The notes: generated by a model from the letters alone, not told the origin. Counted from the first letter of the stretch, positions 26,611 through 35,405 are shown. The stretch is DNA of 64,000 bases from Streptomyces sp. NBC_01335 (GCF_035953295.1 NZ_CP108370.1:3749001-3813000), one strand, 5' to 3'. Program-made: numbers and translations.

Positions 26611-27266
26611 TCCTCCTCCAGGTGGTGGAAGCGCACCGGGGCCGGTGCGTCGCAGGCGAGGGCGAGGTGCAGGGGCGGTTCGTCCTCGGGCCGCAGGACG
26701 ACGGAACGCACCTCGTAGGTATCGGTGTTCGTGGGCCGCCAGCCCGGCTGCCACGGAGGCAGCCGGGTTCCGGCGAAGGTCTCCTTCGTCAGGTGCGAGG
26801 CCTTGATGAGCGCCTCGCACTCGGCGAAGTCCCTGATCGTGGCCGGCTCCTCACGCCCGAGCACGTCACCGAGCCAGCGCAGGGCGGCCGGCCGGTCGCG
26901 CTCGTCCTGGATGTCCACGCCGATGGCGCGGCCGGCGGGCGCGAAGGCCACGGCGCTGTAGGCGCCGACGTGCGCCACCGAGGCGGACAGTTCCAGGGCA
27001 GGCACCGACCAGCGCTTGTGGCCGTCCCGCGCCAGGTCGGCGGCGGTGATCCGGATCCCGTACGTGGTGTCGAGCGCCCCGACGATCAAAGAGCGGCCCG
27101 AGGCGGACAGGCGGTGCCCCATCCGGTCACGGGGCAGCCCGCGGTGCCGGGAGACCAGGACGTTGACCGCCTCCCCCACCGCCTCCCCCGGCGCCGACGG
27201 CCCGTCGGGCGCCAGCGTGTACCCGGTCCGTCCCGGATCGAGGAGCAGTCCCATCAGGGCGCCCAT
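26607..27266 (-). CDS. 4'-phosphopantetheinyl transferase, Sfp-like
   Basis: About 219 residues resembling Sfp/AcpT enzymes, which activate carrier proteins with the coenzyme A arm. The diagnostic parts are SVAHVGAYSAVAFAPAG followed by GVDIQDERDRP (metal-binding Asp), and FAECEALIKASHL, a diverged WxxKEAxxK in which the usual Trp is Phe and the first Lys is Cys. ATG 27266 lies five bases after GGAGG. A GTG one codon upstream is possible. It overlaps the ketosynthase stop and the acyltransferase start. It probably modifies the two acyl carrier proteins of the operon. The weak second motif leaves some doubt about activity. Confidence 0.75.
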   Translation of the reverse strand: MGALMGLLLDPGRTGYTLAPDGPSAPGEAVGEAVNVLVSRHRGLPRDRMGHRLSASGRSLIVGALDTTYGIRITAADLARDGHKRWSVPALELSASVAHVGAYSAVAFAPAGRAIGVDIQDERDRPAALRWLGDVLGREEPATIRDFAECEALIKASHLTKETFAGTRLPPWQPGWRPTNTDTYEVRSVVLRPEDEPPLHLALACDAPAPVRFHHLEEE

Positions 27267-29581
27267 CACGCCTCCGGGTCGAAGACGGCCGCCGCGTAGC
27301 TGCCGCCGTACGCGAAGCTCGACAGGAGCACGGGGCCGGAGGTGCCGGCACCGGTGAGGGCGGCGACCAGGCCGAGGGCGCCGGCGCTGCCGTAGGTCTC
27401 GCCGAGCAGGGCCTTGGGGGCGAGGACCGGCCGGCCTTCGAGGCCGGTGTGGCGCAGGGCCGCCCGCTGGGCCAGGTCGACCAGAGGGTGGCCGGACGCG
27501 GCCGAGACGACCGTGCCGATCCCCTCCGGGCCGAGGTCCGCCTCGGCGAGCGCGGAGCGCAGGGAGCGCCCCCAGGCCGCGCCGTCCCTGGCGATGCGGC
27601 CTATACCGGCCGGTTCGCCACTGGCGCCGAAGCCCCGGACCCGCGCCAGGACGTCGGCGCCCCGGTCCCGGGCCGCCTCCCGGCTCTCCAGCAGGATCGC
27701 GGCGGCACCCTCGCTGAGGACCGTACCGGTGCGCCCGCCGGGCACGACGTGCGCGGACCGGGCGTAGCCGGGCAGCGCCGCCTGGGTGGCGAGGGCCTGC
27801 TCGGGGAACTCGTCGGCGACCACCACCATGATCCGCTCCGCGGCGCCGCGGGCGATGACCCGGGCGGCGAGCTGGAGCGCGAGCACGGAGCTGGTGCCGC
27901 CGTTGGCGATGGTCGCGGTGTAGCCGCGGAAGCGGTGCAGCATCGCGACGTGGCCGGCCGCGGCGTTGACGACGGTGTTGGCGAACAAGGACGGGTTGGC
28001 ACCGGTGATGCCCGAGCGCACCACGCCCTCGTGGAAGCGCAGGACCGAGGTCACCGGACCGTACCCGGTGGCGAAGACGATGCCGGTCGACTCCGCCACG
28101 TCACGCGACGGCTTGCCGTGGCGTGCGTACAGGTCGTTCACGGCGGACGCGGCGAGCAGGCTCAGCGGGTCCATGCGGCGGGCCCGGCTGGGGTTCGTAC
28201 CGCGCGACGCGGCCTTGATGTCGACCCGGCCGACCGGCACCCTGCCGACGCCCACGACCTCCTCGAAGGTGTCGAAGCAGGGCCGCCCCTCGGCGAAGGC
28301 CGCGGTGATCGCCTCGGTGCCGCCGGCCGTTCCGGCCAGGCCGGCGACGCCGGTGACGACGACCTCCTGGACGGCCTCGCGGCGGGGCGGCCGGGAGCCG
28401 GTACGACCGGGCCGGTTGAGGACGACGGAGGCGTTGTTGCCGCCGAACGCGAAGGAGTTCGACACCACCACCTCGGGGCTCGCGTCACGGCCGGTCTCCG
28501 GGATGACGTCCAGACCGTACGGAGAGACGACGCCCCGGGTGTTGATGGTGGGCGGCAGCGTGCCCCGGTCGATGGCCAGGGTGCTCACCACGGCCTCGAC
28601 CGCGCCGGCCGCACCGAGGGTGTGGCCGAGGATCGACTTGGTGGAGCTGGCCGCCGGTATCTCCAGGCCGAACAGGAGCTTCAGCGCCTTGGGTTCGGAG
28701 GCGTCGTTGGCGGGGGTACCGGTGCCGTGCAGGTTGAGGTAGTCCACGTCGGCGGGGGTGAGGCCCGCCGTGTCGAGGGCCTGTGCCATGGCGGCGCAGG
28801 CGCCCTTGCCGCTGGGGTCGGGGGCGGTCTGGTGGTAGCCGTCGCAGGACAGGCCGTATCCGCCCAGCTCCGCGAGGACGCGGGCGCCGCGTCCCTCGGC
28901 CCGCTCCACCGACTCCAGAACCATGAATCCGGCGCCCTCGCCGAGGGTGAGTCCGGTGGAGGCGGTGAGCGGCGAGCACGGCTCGGCGTCCAGCGCGCCG
29001 AGCGCGCTGAACCCGTAGGCGGACAGCTCCGCCAGCGGGTCGACGCCGCCGCACACGACGTAGTCGACGTCGCCCTTCCACAGCAGCTCAGCGGCGTAGC
29101 CGAGGGCGACGGCGCTGGCCGCGCAGGCGTTGGAGAGGACCACGCGCGGGCCGCGCAGATCGAACTCCGCCGCGATGTAGTCACCCACGCAGGGCAGTTG
29201 GGAGGCGACGGCCCGCTCGACGTCCAGCCTGCCCTCCAGGACGAAGGTGCGGTGGGTGGCCTCCAGCGTCGGCATGGCGCCGAGGCTGGAGCCCACCACG
29301 ACGGCCACCCGGTCGCGGTCCACGGCCGAGAGGTCGAGGCCGCTGCCGTGCAGGGCCTCGCGGATCGCGGTGGCCGCGAGCGCGTAGCAGCGGTCCAGGT
29401 CGGCGGGCTGCTCGGCGGTGGCCATGCCCGCCCAGTCGGTGAGCAGCTCGGAGGTGTCGAAGAGGGTGTTGGTGCGGATGCCGGTGGTGCCGGCCGCGAT
29501 CGACGACCAGCTCTTCTCCACGTCGTCACCGGCGCCGGTGATCAGGCCCAGGCCTGTCAGGGCGATGTTCAAAGGTGTCAT
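27266..29581 (-). CDS. Fused ketosynthase / degenerate ketosynthase (KS-CLF-like didomain)
   Basis: A single 771-residue polypeptide with two beta-ketoacyl synthase domains. The first (1-395) is complete, with Cys153 in SNACAASAVALG, His285 in LHGTGTPAND and His320 in KSILGHTLGAAG. The second (about 405-771) keeps the fold (LSEGAAAILLES, PGGRTGTVLSEG) but has lost all three: Cys becomes Gly562 (TIANGGTSSVLA), His becomes Ala695 (VSAASGHPL) and the last His becomes Glu728 (ALLGETYGSAG). This is the arrangement of ketosynthase plus chain-length factor, but joined in one chain and without the usual Gln. Type II systems normally use two separate genes. ATG 29581 has AAGGG upstream. It should extend a chain on the operon's carrier protein. 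Confidence 0.88.
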   Translation of the reverse strand: MTPLNIALTGLGLITGAGDDVEKSWSSIAAGTTGIRTNTLFDTSELLTDWAGMATAEQPADLDRCYALAATAIREALHGSGLDLSAVDRDRVAVVVGSSLGAMPTLEATHRTFVLEGRLDVERAVASQLPCVGDYIAAEFDLRGPRVVLSNACAASAVALGYAAELLWKGDVDYVVCGGVDPLAELSAYGFSALGALDAEPCSPLTASTGLTLGEGAGFMVLESVERAEGRGARVLAELGGYGLSCDGYHQTAPDPSGKGACAAMAQALDTAGLTPADVDYLNLHGTGTPANDASEPKALKLLFGLEIPAASSTKSILGHTLGAAGAVEAVVSTLAIDRGTLPPTINTRGVVSPYGLDVIPETGRDASPEVVVSNSFAFGGNNASVVLNRPGRTGSRPPRREAVQEVVVTGVAGLAGTAGGTEAITAAFAEGRPCFDTFEEVVGVGRVPVGRVDIKAASRGTNPSRARRMDPLSLLAASAVNDLYARHGKPSRDVAESTGIVFATGYGPVTSVLRFHEGVVRSGITGANPSLFANTVVNAAAGHVAMLHRFRGYTATIANGGTSSVLALQLAARVIARGAAERIMVVVADEFPEQALATQAALPGYARSAHVVPGGRTGTVLSEGAAAILLESREAARDRGADVLARVRGFGASGEPAGIGRIARDGAAWGRSLRSALAEADLGPEGIGTVVSAASGHPLVDLAQRAALRHTGLEGRPVLAPKALLGETYGSAGALGLVAALTGAGTSGPVLLSSFAYGGSYAAAVFDPEA

Positions 29582-29592
29582 GACCCGGCCCT

Positions 29593-30636
29593 TCAGGCGA
29601 TCTTGATGGTGAGGGAGCGGGCGATGACCCGGGGCAGGGTCGCGGTGCGGACCGGGCGCTCGTCGCCCGCCAGGTCCGCGGCGGTCAGCTCCAGCCCCGG
29701 CACCCAGAAGGGGTTGTCGAGCAGGGCCAGGACCAGCTCCTCCTCCGGGTTGGCGGCCGGCGCCTGGTGCAGGACGGTGCCGACCTCCTGACCGGCCGCG
29801 GTGACCGGGGTACCGGCTGCGAAGCGGCTGCCGACCGGGGCGACGAGCGCGGTGAGGCGGGCCTCGGACCCGGTCGGCGCGGTCAGCTCGTCGGAGCCGT
29901 GGAACTCGCCGGTCCGGCTCCAGTCGATCATCCAGGCCAGGTCGGCCTCGGCGACGCCCAGTGCACCGAACCCGGCGCTGTACACGCCCATCCCGGCCTC
30001 GGTCTGCACCCGGGAGAGGCCCTCCCCGCCGATCTCGGCGCCGCCCTTGTCGGCGACGCCCGCGAGCACCGCCTCGTGGGCGGCCTGCGGCGCGTCGGAC
30101 AGCAGCAGGTAGCCGTACTCCCCGGTGGTGCCGACGCGGGCCAGGTGGGCGGTCGCGCCGGGAACGTCGAGGGTGGACTCGGTGACGGCGTGCAGGGTCA
30201 GGCCGGAGATGTCGAAGTCCACGAAGCCGGCCGCGACCGACCAGGCCACGGGCCCCTCGAAGGCGGTGGCGCCCCAGCCGGCGGGGGAGATCTCGACGGT
30301 GACGCCGGCGGACGCGTCGAACAGGCCGAGGTAGTCCCCGAGCTCGTCGGCGGTGACGGCGGTGCGCGGCAGCAGCCACGACTCGTCGCCGATCTCGAAG
30401 TGCAGCAGGATCGCGAACGGCGTGCCGTCGGCGTTCAACGCCAGCACCTCACGGACCGAGTCGGGCTCCACGTAGTCGGCCGACTTGGCGAGGAAGCCGT
30501 CCAGGAAGGTCAGCCGGTCGTCACCGGTCAGCCTGACCAGCGGGGCGGTGACGCGGTAGGCGCCGACGGCGGTGCGCAGGGTGGCGTAGTCCTCGGTGGC
30601 GGTGCGGACGGCCGGGGCGATGGTGGTGGCGGTCAT
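29593..30636 (-). CDS. GcvT-like (aminomethyltransferase/folate-binding) protein
   Basis: A 347-residue protein of the glycine-cleavage T-protein family, whose members bind tetrahydrofolate and move one-carbon groups. Recognisable are TGDDRLTFLDGFLAKSADYV at the amino end, ARVGTTGEYGYLLLSDA in the middle, and GGEGLSRVQTEAGMGVYSAG with the late beta-barrel TALVAPVGSRFAAGTPVTAAG. No P-, H- or L-protein is adjacent, so this is not the housekeeping glycine cleavage enzyme. Located 11 bases before the ketosynthase gene, it is clearly part of the biosynthetic operon. It could add or remove a one-carbon or aminomethyl unit on the product. The reaction is unknown. ATG 30636 has AAAGG about 12 bases upstream. 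Confidence 0.75.
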   Translation of the reverse strand: MTATTIAPAVRTATEDYATLRTAVGAYRVTAPLVRLTGDDRLTFLDGFLAKSADYVEPDSVREVLALNADGTPFAILLHFEIGDESWLLPRTAVTADELGDYLGLFDASAGVTVEISPAGWGATAFEGPVAWSVAAGFVDFDISGLTLHAVTESTLDVPGATAHLARVGTTGEYGYLLLSDAPQAAHEAVLAGVADKGGAEIGGEGLSRVQTEAGMGVYSAGFGALGVAEADLAWMIDWSRTGEFHGSDELTAPTGSEARLTALVAPVGSRFAAGTPVTAAGQEVGTVLHQAPAANPEEELVLALLDNPFWVPGLELTAADLAGDERPVRTATLPRVIARSLTIKIA

Positions 30637-30665
30637 GATCTGTCGTTGCCTTTCGGGTCGGTGGT

Positions 30666-32633
30666 TCAGAAGGAAAGGGGTACGTCGTGTACGGAGAGCA
30701 GCCAGGAGCTCTCCCGTGCGGCGGACACACCGCCGACGAGCAGGCCCGACGGCGAGGCGCGCAGCACCAGTTCGTCGTGCGGACCGGCGGCGGGGGCGCA
30801 GTGCAGCCACCGCCCGTCGGAGAGCCGGACGGCCGCCCGGCGGGCCCACATCTGGCGGAAGTCGCCGGAGCTCAGCTCCCAGCGCTCGCCGTCCGAGTCG
30901 AGGACGACGGCCGTCTTCAGCGGCGTCTGCGGGGTGAGCCAGACCACGCTCTCGCGGTCCGTCCCGCCGGCCCGGACGTCGACGCGGATCCCGTCGCCGT
31001 CGGCGGCGATCTCCCAGTCGAGGCCGGAGTCCGGAGCGTGGAGGCCGAGCGGGTGCTTCTCCTCCCAGGCGCCGGGGGCCGGCACCCCCCAGCCGAGCCC
31101 CGCGGCCCGGTCGTGGCGGCTGTTCTCGTGGGTCACCCACAGGCCCGCGGACCAGTGGGGGTTGTAGCCGTAGGAGCGGGTGCGGGGGTAGGGGCTGCGC
31201 AGCACCTTGGTGGTGCCCTCCCGCCAGACGGTGACGCCCCCCGCGGCGGCGTGCGCCTCCAGGCGGCGCGTGGTGTCCGCGCCGCTCGGACGGATGGTGG
31301 TGCGCATCCGGGCCACACCGTCCGCGCCGGGTTCCGGGCGGCGCTCCAGGAGCGTGCTGTGGACCAGCCGCAGGGGCCCGTCCACCGGCAGCTGGACGCG
31401 TACGTCCCGTCCCCGCCAGGTCAGCTCCGCGCCCTCCGGGACGGTCCGGGAGGCGGCGACGATCTCGGAGGCGTCGCGCACCCCCTGGCCCAGCCCGATC
31501 GGGTGGGCCGCTCCGTCGGCGTCGGTGAAGACGCCCTGGCGCAGGCCCACGGTCTGGAAGATCCGGCCGGTCGCGGAGCCGGTGCGGGTGAACTCCTGGA
31601 GCAGACTGGTGCCGTCCAGGGTGAAGGTGCCGGTGACCGTGGCGCCGCCGTCCCGCTCGGTGACCCGTATCCCGCCCTCGACGGGCTCCAGGGTGAGGTC
31701 GCGGGGCTCGCCCTCGCGCCAGCCGGCCGGGCGGTCGGCCCGGCAGCTCGGCCAGGTCGAGACGAGTACCGGGCCGGGGTGCCCGGCCACCAGGACGCTC
31801 AGCGTGCCGTCCTCCCCGTCCACCTCACAGGTGAGGCCTGACTCGGTGAACCGGTACGGCGCCACCCCGCGCGGGGCCCGCACCTCGTACGGAGGCCGGG
31901 TGATGCGCAGTGCGCGCTCCGTGCCGTCGGGCTCGACGAGGCGGGCCTCGCGCACGGCGCCCCGGTCCACGTCCACGGACGCGTCGATCCGGAACTCGCC
32001 GAGCGCCAGGCTGTAGTCGACGGTGCGGACCCCGTCCACCACCCGTACGTCCGAGCGCAGCTCGTCGTCGCGGGACTCGGTGACGGACGCGAAGCTGGTC
32101 AGGCTGCCGAGGGCCGCCGTGGCCCGCTCGCCGAGGTCGGCGAGGACGCCGCGTACGACGAGCGGGATGTAGTTGTGCAGCTCGACGTTGCCGTCCTCGC
32201 CGGGGACCGCCCGGCCCACCGACACGCAGCCGACGCGCCGGTAGAGCCGGAAGGCCACGGTGTTGGCCGGGTTGACGGTCAGCCGCAGCACGAGGCAGCC
32301 GGTGCGCATCATCCATTCGACGGCCTCGGTGAACAGCCGCCCGGTGACCAGGCCGCCCCGGTGGGCGGGGTGGACGAAGAACATGTCCGCGATGAGTTCG
32401 CCCGCCCGGCCCGAGCGCCGGCCGGTGTTGTGGAAGAGGCCGAACGTACCCACGAGCCGGTCGTCGTCCTCGGCCACCAGGAACGTCGCCGTCTCCCGCT
32501 CGGCCAGCTCGCGGGCGAGTTCGGCGCCGCTGACACCCCCGGCGACCGGGTTGGGGTTGTCGCGGTGGCGGTTGTAGAGCTCCGCGATGGCGTGCGCGTC
32601 GCTCTCCTGGTACGGGCGGATCGTGAGGGCCAT
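30666..32633 (-). CDS. GNAT acetyltransferase fused to a large unknown beta-rich domain
   Basis: 655 residues. Residues 1-165 form a GNAT domain: LTIRPYQESDAHAIAELY, ATFLVAEDDDRLVGTFGLF, the acyl-CoA loop FVHPAHRGGLVTGRLF (an R/QxxGxG/A-like turn) and NPANTVAFRLYRRVGCVSVG. Residues 175-655 are a long soluble domain with many beta-strand-like segments and conserved-looking Trp/His patches (YNPHWSAGLWVTHENSRHD, GWGVPAPGAWEEKHP). I cannot assign it. It has the look of a carbohydrate-binding or mutarotase-like beta-sandwich. I chose ATG 32633 with GGAGG seven bases upstream. It could acylate an amine such as diaminopropionate. Confidence 0.7.
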   Translation of the reverse strand: MALTIRPYQESDAHAIAELYNRHRDNPNPVAGGVSGAELARELAERETATFLVAEDDDRLVGTFGLFHNTGRRSGRAGELIADMFFVHPAHRGGLVTGRLFTEAVEWMMRTGCLVLRLTVNPANTVAFRLYRRVGCVSVGRAVPGEDGNVELHNYIPLVVRGVLADLGERATAALGSLTSFASVTESRDDELRSDVRVVDGVRTVDYSLALGEFRIDASVDVDRGAVREARLVEPDGTERALRITRPPYEVRAPRGVAPYRFTESGLTCEVDGEDGTLSVLVAGHPGPVLVSTWPSCRADRPAGWREGEPRDLTLEPVEGGIRVTERDGGATVTGTFTLDGTSLLQEFTRTGSATGRIFQTVGLRQGVFTDADGAAHPIGLGQGVRDASEIVAASRTVPEGAELTWRGRDVRVQLPVDGPLRLVHSTLLERRPEPGADGVARMRTTIRPSGADTTRRLEAHAAAGGVTVWREGTTKVLRSPYPRTRSYGYNPHWSAGLWVTHENSRHDRAAGLGWGVPAPGAWEEKHPLGLHAPDSGLDWEIAADGDGIRVDVRAGGTDRESVVWLTPQTPLKTAVVLDSDGERWELSSGDFRQMWARRAAVRLSDGRWLHCAPAAGPHDELVLRASPSGLLVGGVSAARESSWLLSVHDVPLSF

Positions 32634-32701
32634 GACCACCCCTCCTTCTGTCGGTCTTGTGGTTGTGAGTCGGTTGCTTCTCCGGAGGGGAGAGGGCGAG
32701 T

Positions 32702-33223
32702 TCAGCCCTTGCGGCCGGTGGTGACGACGAGCGTCCCTGCGGCGGCGAGCTCGGTTCCGACGGTGGCCCGCACCTTCACCTGGCGCAGGCCGCCGAGGCG
32801 CTGCCCGAGCTTGGCCTCCAGCGTGAGCTGGTCCCCGGGGACGACGAGCCGGGAGAACTTCATGTTGCTGATGGAGCCGAGGTAGCCGACGCTCTGCGAG
32901 GCGTCGTCCCCTCCGGTGCCCTCGGCGCTTTCGAGGATCTCCGCGACGTAGACGACGGCCACGAGCTGGGCCATCGACTCGACGATCATCACGCCCGGCA
33001 TGATCGAGTGGTCCGGGTAGTGCCCGGCGAAGAACGGCTCGTTGACGGAGACGCTCTTGATGCCGCGGCCCGAGACGCCCGGGACGACGTCGTAGGCCCG
33101 GTCGATCATCAGCATCGGCCAGCGGTGCGGCAGCATCCGCTTGATGTCGTCGGACGAGTAGCTCAGGGCCTTGCGCGCCGGCGCGGGGGCCTGCGCTTCG
33201 AGGAGTGCGGTCGCGGGGCTCAC
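32702..33223 (-). CDS. FabZ-like 3-hydroxyacyl-ACP dehydratase
   Basis: A hot-dog-fold dehydratase of 173 residues. The catalytic segment is FFAGHYPDHSIMPGVMIVES with His68 and Glu82, preceded by MLPHRWPMLMIDRA, exactly the FabZ layout. The first 22 residues are an extra Ala/Pro-rich lead. It starts at a GTG overlapping the TGA of the acyl carrier protein gene (GTGA). With the ketoreductase and no enoylreductase in the operon, it should leave double bonds in the growing chain, i.e. a polyene or unsaturated acyl chain. Confidence 0.9.
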   Translation of the reverse strand: MSPATALLEAQAPAPARKALSYSSDDIKRMLPHRWPMLMIDRAYDVVPGVSGRGIKSVSVNEPFFAGHYPDHSIMPGVMIVESMAQLVAVVYVAEILESAEGTGGDDASQSVGYLGSISNMKFSRLVVPGDQLTLEAKLGQRLGGLRQVKVRATVGTELAAAGTLVVTTGRKG

Positions 33224-33516
33224 GCGCCGGTCTCCCGGTCCTCGATGAAGTCGACCAGGGAGTTGATGGAGCCGAAGGCCTCGAAGTCGTCGTCGCTGAT
33301 CAGCACGTCGAACTCGTTGTTGACCATGACGACGATCTCCAGCGTGTCCAGCGAGTCCATCTCCAGGCCCCGGCCGAACAGCGGCTGGTTGTCGGAGACG
33401 ACGGCCGGCTCGACTTCGAGCCCAAGCCGGTCGATGATCATCGACTTGACCTTCATGTTCTTGTCGAGACGGGCCTCGGCCTGCGTGCGGATGTCCTCGA
33501 AGGTGGCGGTGGACAT
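33220..33516 (-). CDS. Acyl carrier protein (type II)
   Basis: An acyl carrier protein of 98 residues that carries the growing acyl chain on phosphopantetheine. Ser55 sits in LEMDSLDTLEIVV. The start is ATG behind AGGAGGAAACC, one of the best ribosome sites in the operon, as expected for a protein needed in excess. The stop overlaps the dehydratase GTG. It lies between ketoreductase and dehydratase genes, so it most likely serves the polyketide chain extension cycle. Confidence 0.92.
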   Translation of the reverse strand: MSTATFEDIRTQAEARLDKNMKVKSMIIDRLGLEVEPAVVSDNQPLFGRGLEMDSLDTLEIVVMVNNEFDVLISDDDFEAFGSINSLVDFIEDRETGA

Positions 33517-33551
33517 GGTGGTTTCCTCCTGTGAATCGGTGGGTGTTGCGG

Positions 33552-34304
33552 TCAGTTGGGGATCATTCCGCCGTCGACGGTCAGCACCTTTCCGGTGATG
33601 TACGAAGCGGCGGACGAGGCCATGAAGACGGCGGCCTGGGCGACCTCGGCAGGGGTGCCGGTGCGGCCGAGCGGAATCACCTGGAGGGCTTCCTTCAGGT
33701 GGGCCGGGGGGACCTTCTTGACCATGTCGGTGTCGATGAACCCCGGGGCGACGACGTTGACGCGGATGCCGCGCGGCGCCACCTCGTACGAGAGGGTCTT
33801 GGCCAGGGAGATCACTCCGCCCTTGCTGGCGGCGTAGTTGGCCTGGCCGGCCCGGCCGGCGATTCCGCTGGTGGAGGCGATCAGGACGATGGAGCCGCCA
33901 CTCGCGTACATCTGCTTGGTGGCCTCGCGGGCGGTGAGGAAGGAGCCGGTGAGGTTGGTGCCGATGACCTCCTGCCACTTGGCGCTGCTCATGGCCGCGA
34001 GGTGGCCGTCGGCGGTCACGCCGGAGTTGAGGACGGCGACCTGGACCGGCCCCCACTCGGCGCGGATCCGCTTGAACATCGCCATGACCTGGGCCTCGTC
34101 ACCGACATCGGCCTGGACGAGGAGGGCCTCGCGGCCCAGGGCGCGGATCTGCTCCGCGACCGACTCCGCCTTGGCAGCGCTGGAGTGGTAGTTGAGGACG
34201 ACGTCGCAGCCGTGCTCCGCGAGCGCCAGCGCGGTGGCCGCGCCGATACCGCGCGAGGCACCGGTGACCAGGGCCCGGGTGCCCTCGGGGAAGAGGAAGC
34301 TCAT
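33552..34304 (-). CDS. FabG-like 3-oxoacyl-ACP reductase
   Basis: A short-chain dehydrogenase of 250 residues that reduces beta-keto groups with NADPH. The cofactor motif is TGASRGIG (15-22). NSG is at 93-95. The catalytic residues are Asn118, Ser144, Tyr157 and Lys161 in IASTSGIAGRAGQANYAASK. The carboxyl end reads GKVLTVDGGMIPN, as in FabG. It starts at an ATG overlapping the SbnB-like gene's TGA and is followed after 35 bases by the acyl carrier protein. Confidence 0.93.
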   Translation of the reverse strand: MSFLFPEGTRALVTGASRGIGAATALALAEHGCDVVLNYHSSAAKAESVAEQIRALGREALLVQADVGDEAQVMAMFKRIRAEWGPVQVAVLNSGVTADGHLAAMSSAKWQEVIGTNLTGSFLTAREATKQMYASGGSIVLIASTSGIAGRAGQANYAASKGGVISLAKTLSYEVAPRGIRVNVVAPGFIDTDMVKKVPPAHLKEALQVIPLGRTGTPAEVAQAAVFMASSAASYITGKVLTVDGGMIPN

Positions 34305-35329
34305 GCCGCGACTCCCGCCATGGCCGCGGTGACCCGGTGCGAGCCGGGGTCGAAGCCGTCCACCTCGGTGCCGATGCCGTCCCGGGTGGCCGCCGTGAGG
34401 ACCGTCCGGGCGACGGCGAGGTCGAGGATGCCGAGGCCGAAGGGGGAGAAGACGACGGTCCCCCGGGTCTCCGGCCCCTCGCTCCGGCCGAGCACGGCGG
34501 CTATCTCGGCGCCCACGAAGCGGCGGTGGCCCACCTCCTGCTCGGCGCGGTGCAGCGAGGTCCCCTCGCGCATCACGTGCTCGATGTCGTCGACCACGTT
34601 GTAGGCGTTCAGGACGGAGTCCGTGCTCAGGTCGCGCAGCGACAGGTGCAGGATCACCTGGCGGTCGGGGCGGTCGGGGTGGGCGGCGAGGTCGAGCCAG
34701 TAGCTGGAGTCGGTGGTGGCGATGGAGACCGTACCGGCGCGCAGCGCGTCGTCGACACCGCCGGCCACGAAGGTGATCTCCGGCCGCTCGGACGCCAGTT
34801 GGGCGGCGAAGGTGGCAGCTCGGCCGGGCACCGCGTCCTGGACGGTGACCGTGGCCAGCTCGGGGTGGACCAGCACGAGGAAGTCCAGGACGCGCCGGTT
34901 GATGGTGCCGCAGCCGATCAGCCCGGCCGTACGCACCGCGTGGTCGCCGTGCAGCGTGCGGCTCGCGAGGGCGGCCGACGCCGCGGTGCGGGACGCCGAT
35001 ATCTGGCTGGCCTCCAGGACCGCGGTCGGGTAGCCGGTGCGCAGGTCGTTGAGGATCTGCACCGACGAGGCGCGCTGCAGACCCCGCTCGACGTTGGCCG
35101 GGAAGGAGGAGATCCACTTCAGGCCCATGACGGGCTCGGGTCCGCCCAGGTAGGCGGGGAGCGAGATGATGCGGGAGCCGTCGTCGCCGGGCGGGCGGAG
35201 GAAACCGGAGAACGGCACCTCCGAGCGGCCCTGGCCGTGCAGCACGTACGCGGTGCGTACCGCGTCGAGCACGGCGGGATCGAGGCCGTCGAGCGCGGCG
35301 GCGACGTCCTCGCGACCGAGGATTCTCAT
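34301..35329 (-). CDS. SbnB-like dehydrogenase for L-2,3-diaminopropionate (ornithine cyclodeaminase family)
   Basis: 342 residues of the ornithine cyclodeaminase/mu-crystallin family. Features are ISLPAYLGG and VMGLKWISSFPANVERGLQ (substrate-binding basic residues) and the Rossmann motif GLIGCGTINRRVLDFL near residue 140. Paired with the SbnA-like gene next to it, it matches staphyloferrin B SbnB, which oxidatively splits N-(1-amino-1-carboxyethyl)-glutamate to L-2,3-diaminopropionate and 2-oxoglutarate. The pairing makes this assignment much stronger than the family alone. ATG 35329 lies 76 bases after the SbnA-like stop and has GAGGA upstream. Confidence 0.85.
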   Translation of the reverse strand: MRILGREDVAAALDGLDPAVLDAVRTAYVLHGQGRSEVPFSGFLRPPGDDGSRIISLPAYLGGPEPVMGLKWISSFPANVERGLQRASSVQILNDLRTGYPTAVLEASQISASRTAASAALASRTLHGDHAVRTAGLIGCGTINRRVLDFLVLVHPELATVTVQDAVPGRAATFAAQLASERPEITFVAGGVDDALRAGTVSIATTDSSYWLDLAAHPDRPDRQVILHLSLRDLSTDSVLNAYNVVDDIEHVMREGTSLHRAEQEVGHRRFVGAEIAAVLGRSEGPETRGTVVFSPFGLGILDLAVARTVLTAATRDGIGTEVDGFDPGSHRVTAAMAGVAA

Positions 35330-35405
35330 GACTGGTCAATTCCTCTGCGTGAAGGAGGGGTGGGAAAGGGAGTGGACGGGACGGTGGCGCGTCGCGGGCG
35401 GGCGG

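Noticed and set aside
29593..30636. Glycine cleavage system T protein in primary metabolism
   Set aside because: No gcvH or gcvP nearby and placement inside the biosynthetic operon argue against it, though the genome outside the window cannot be checked.
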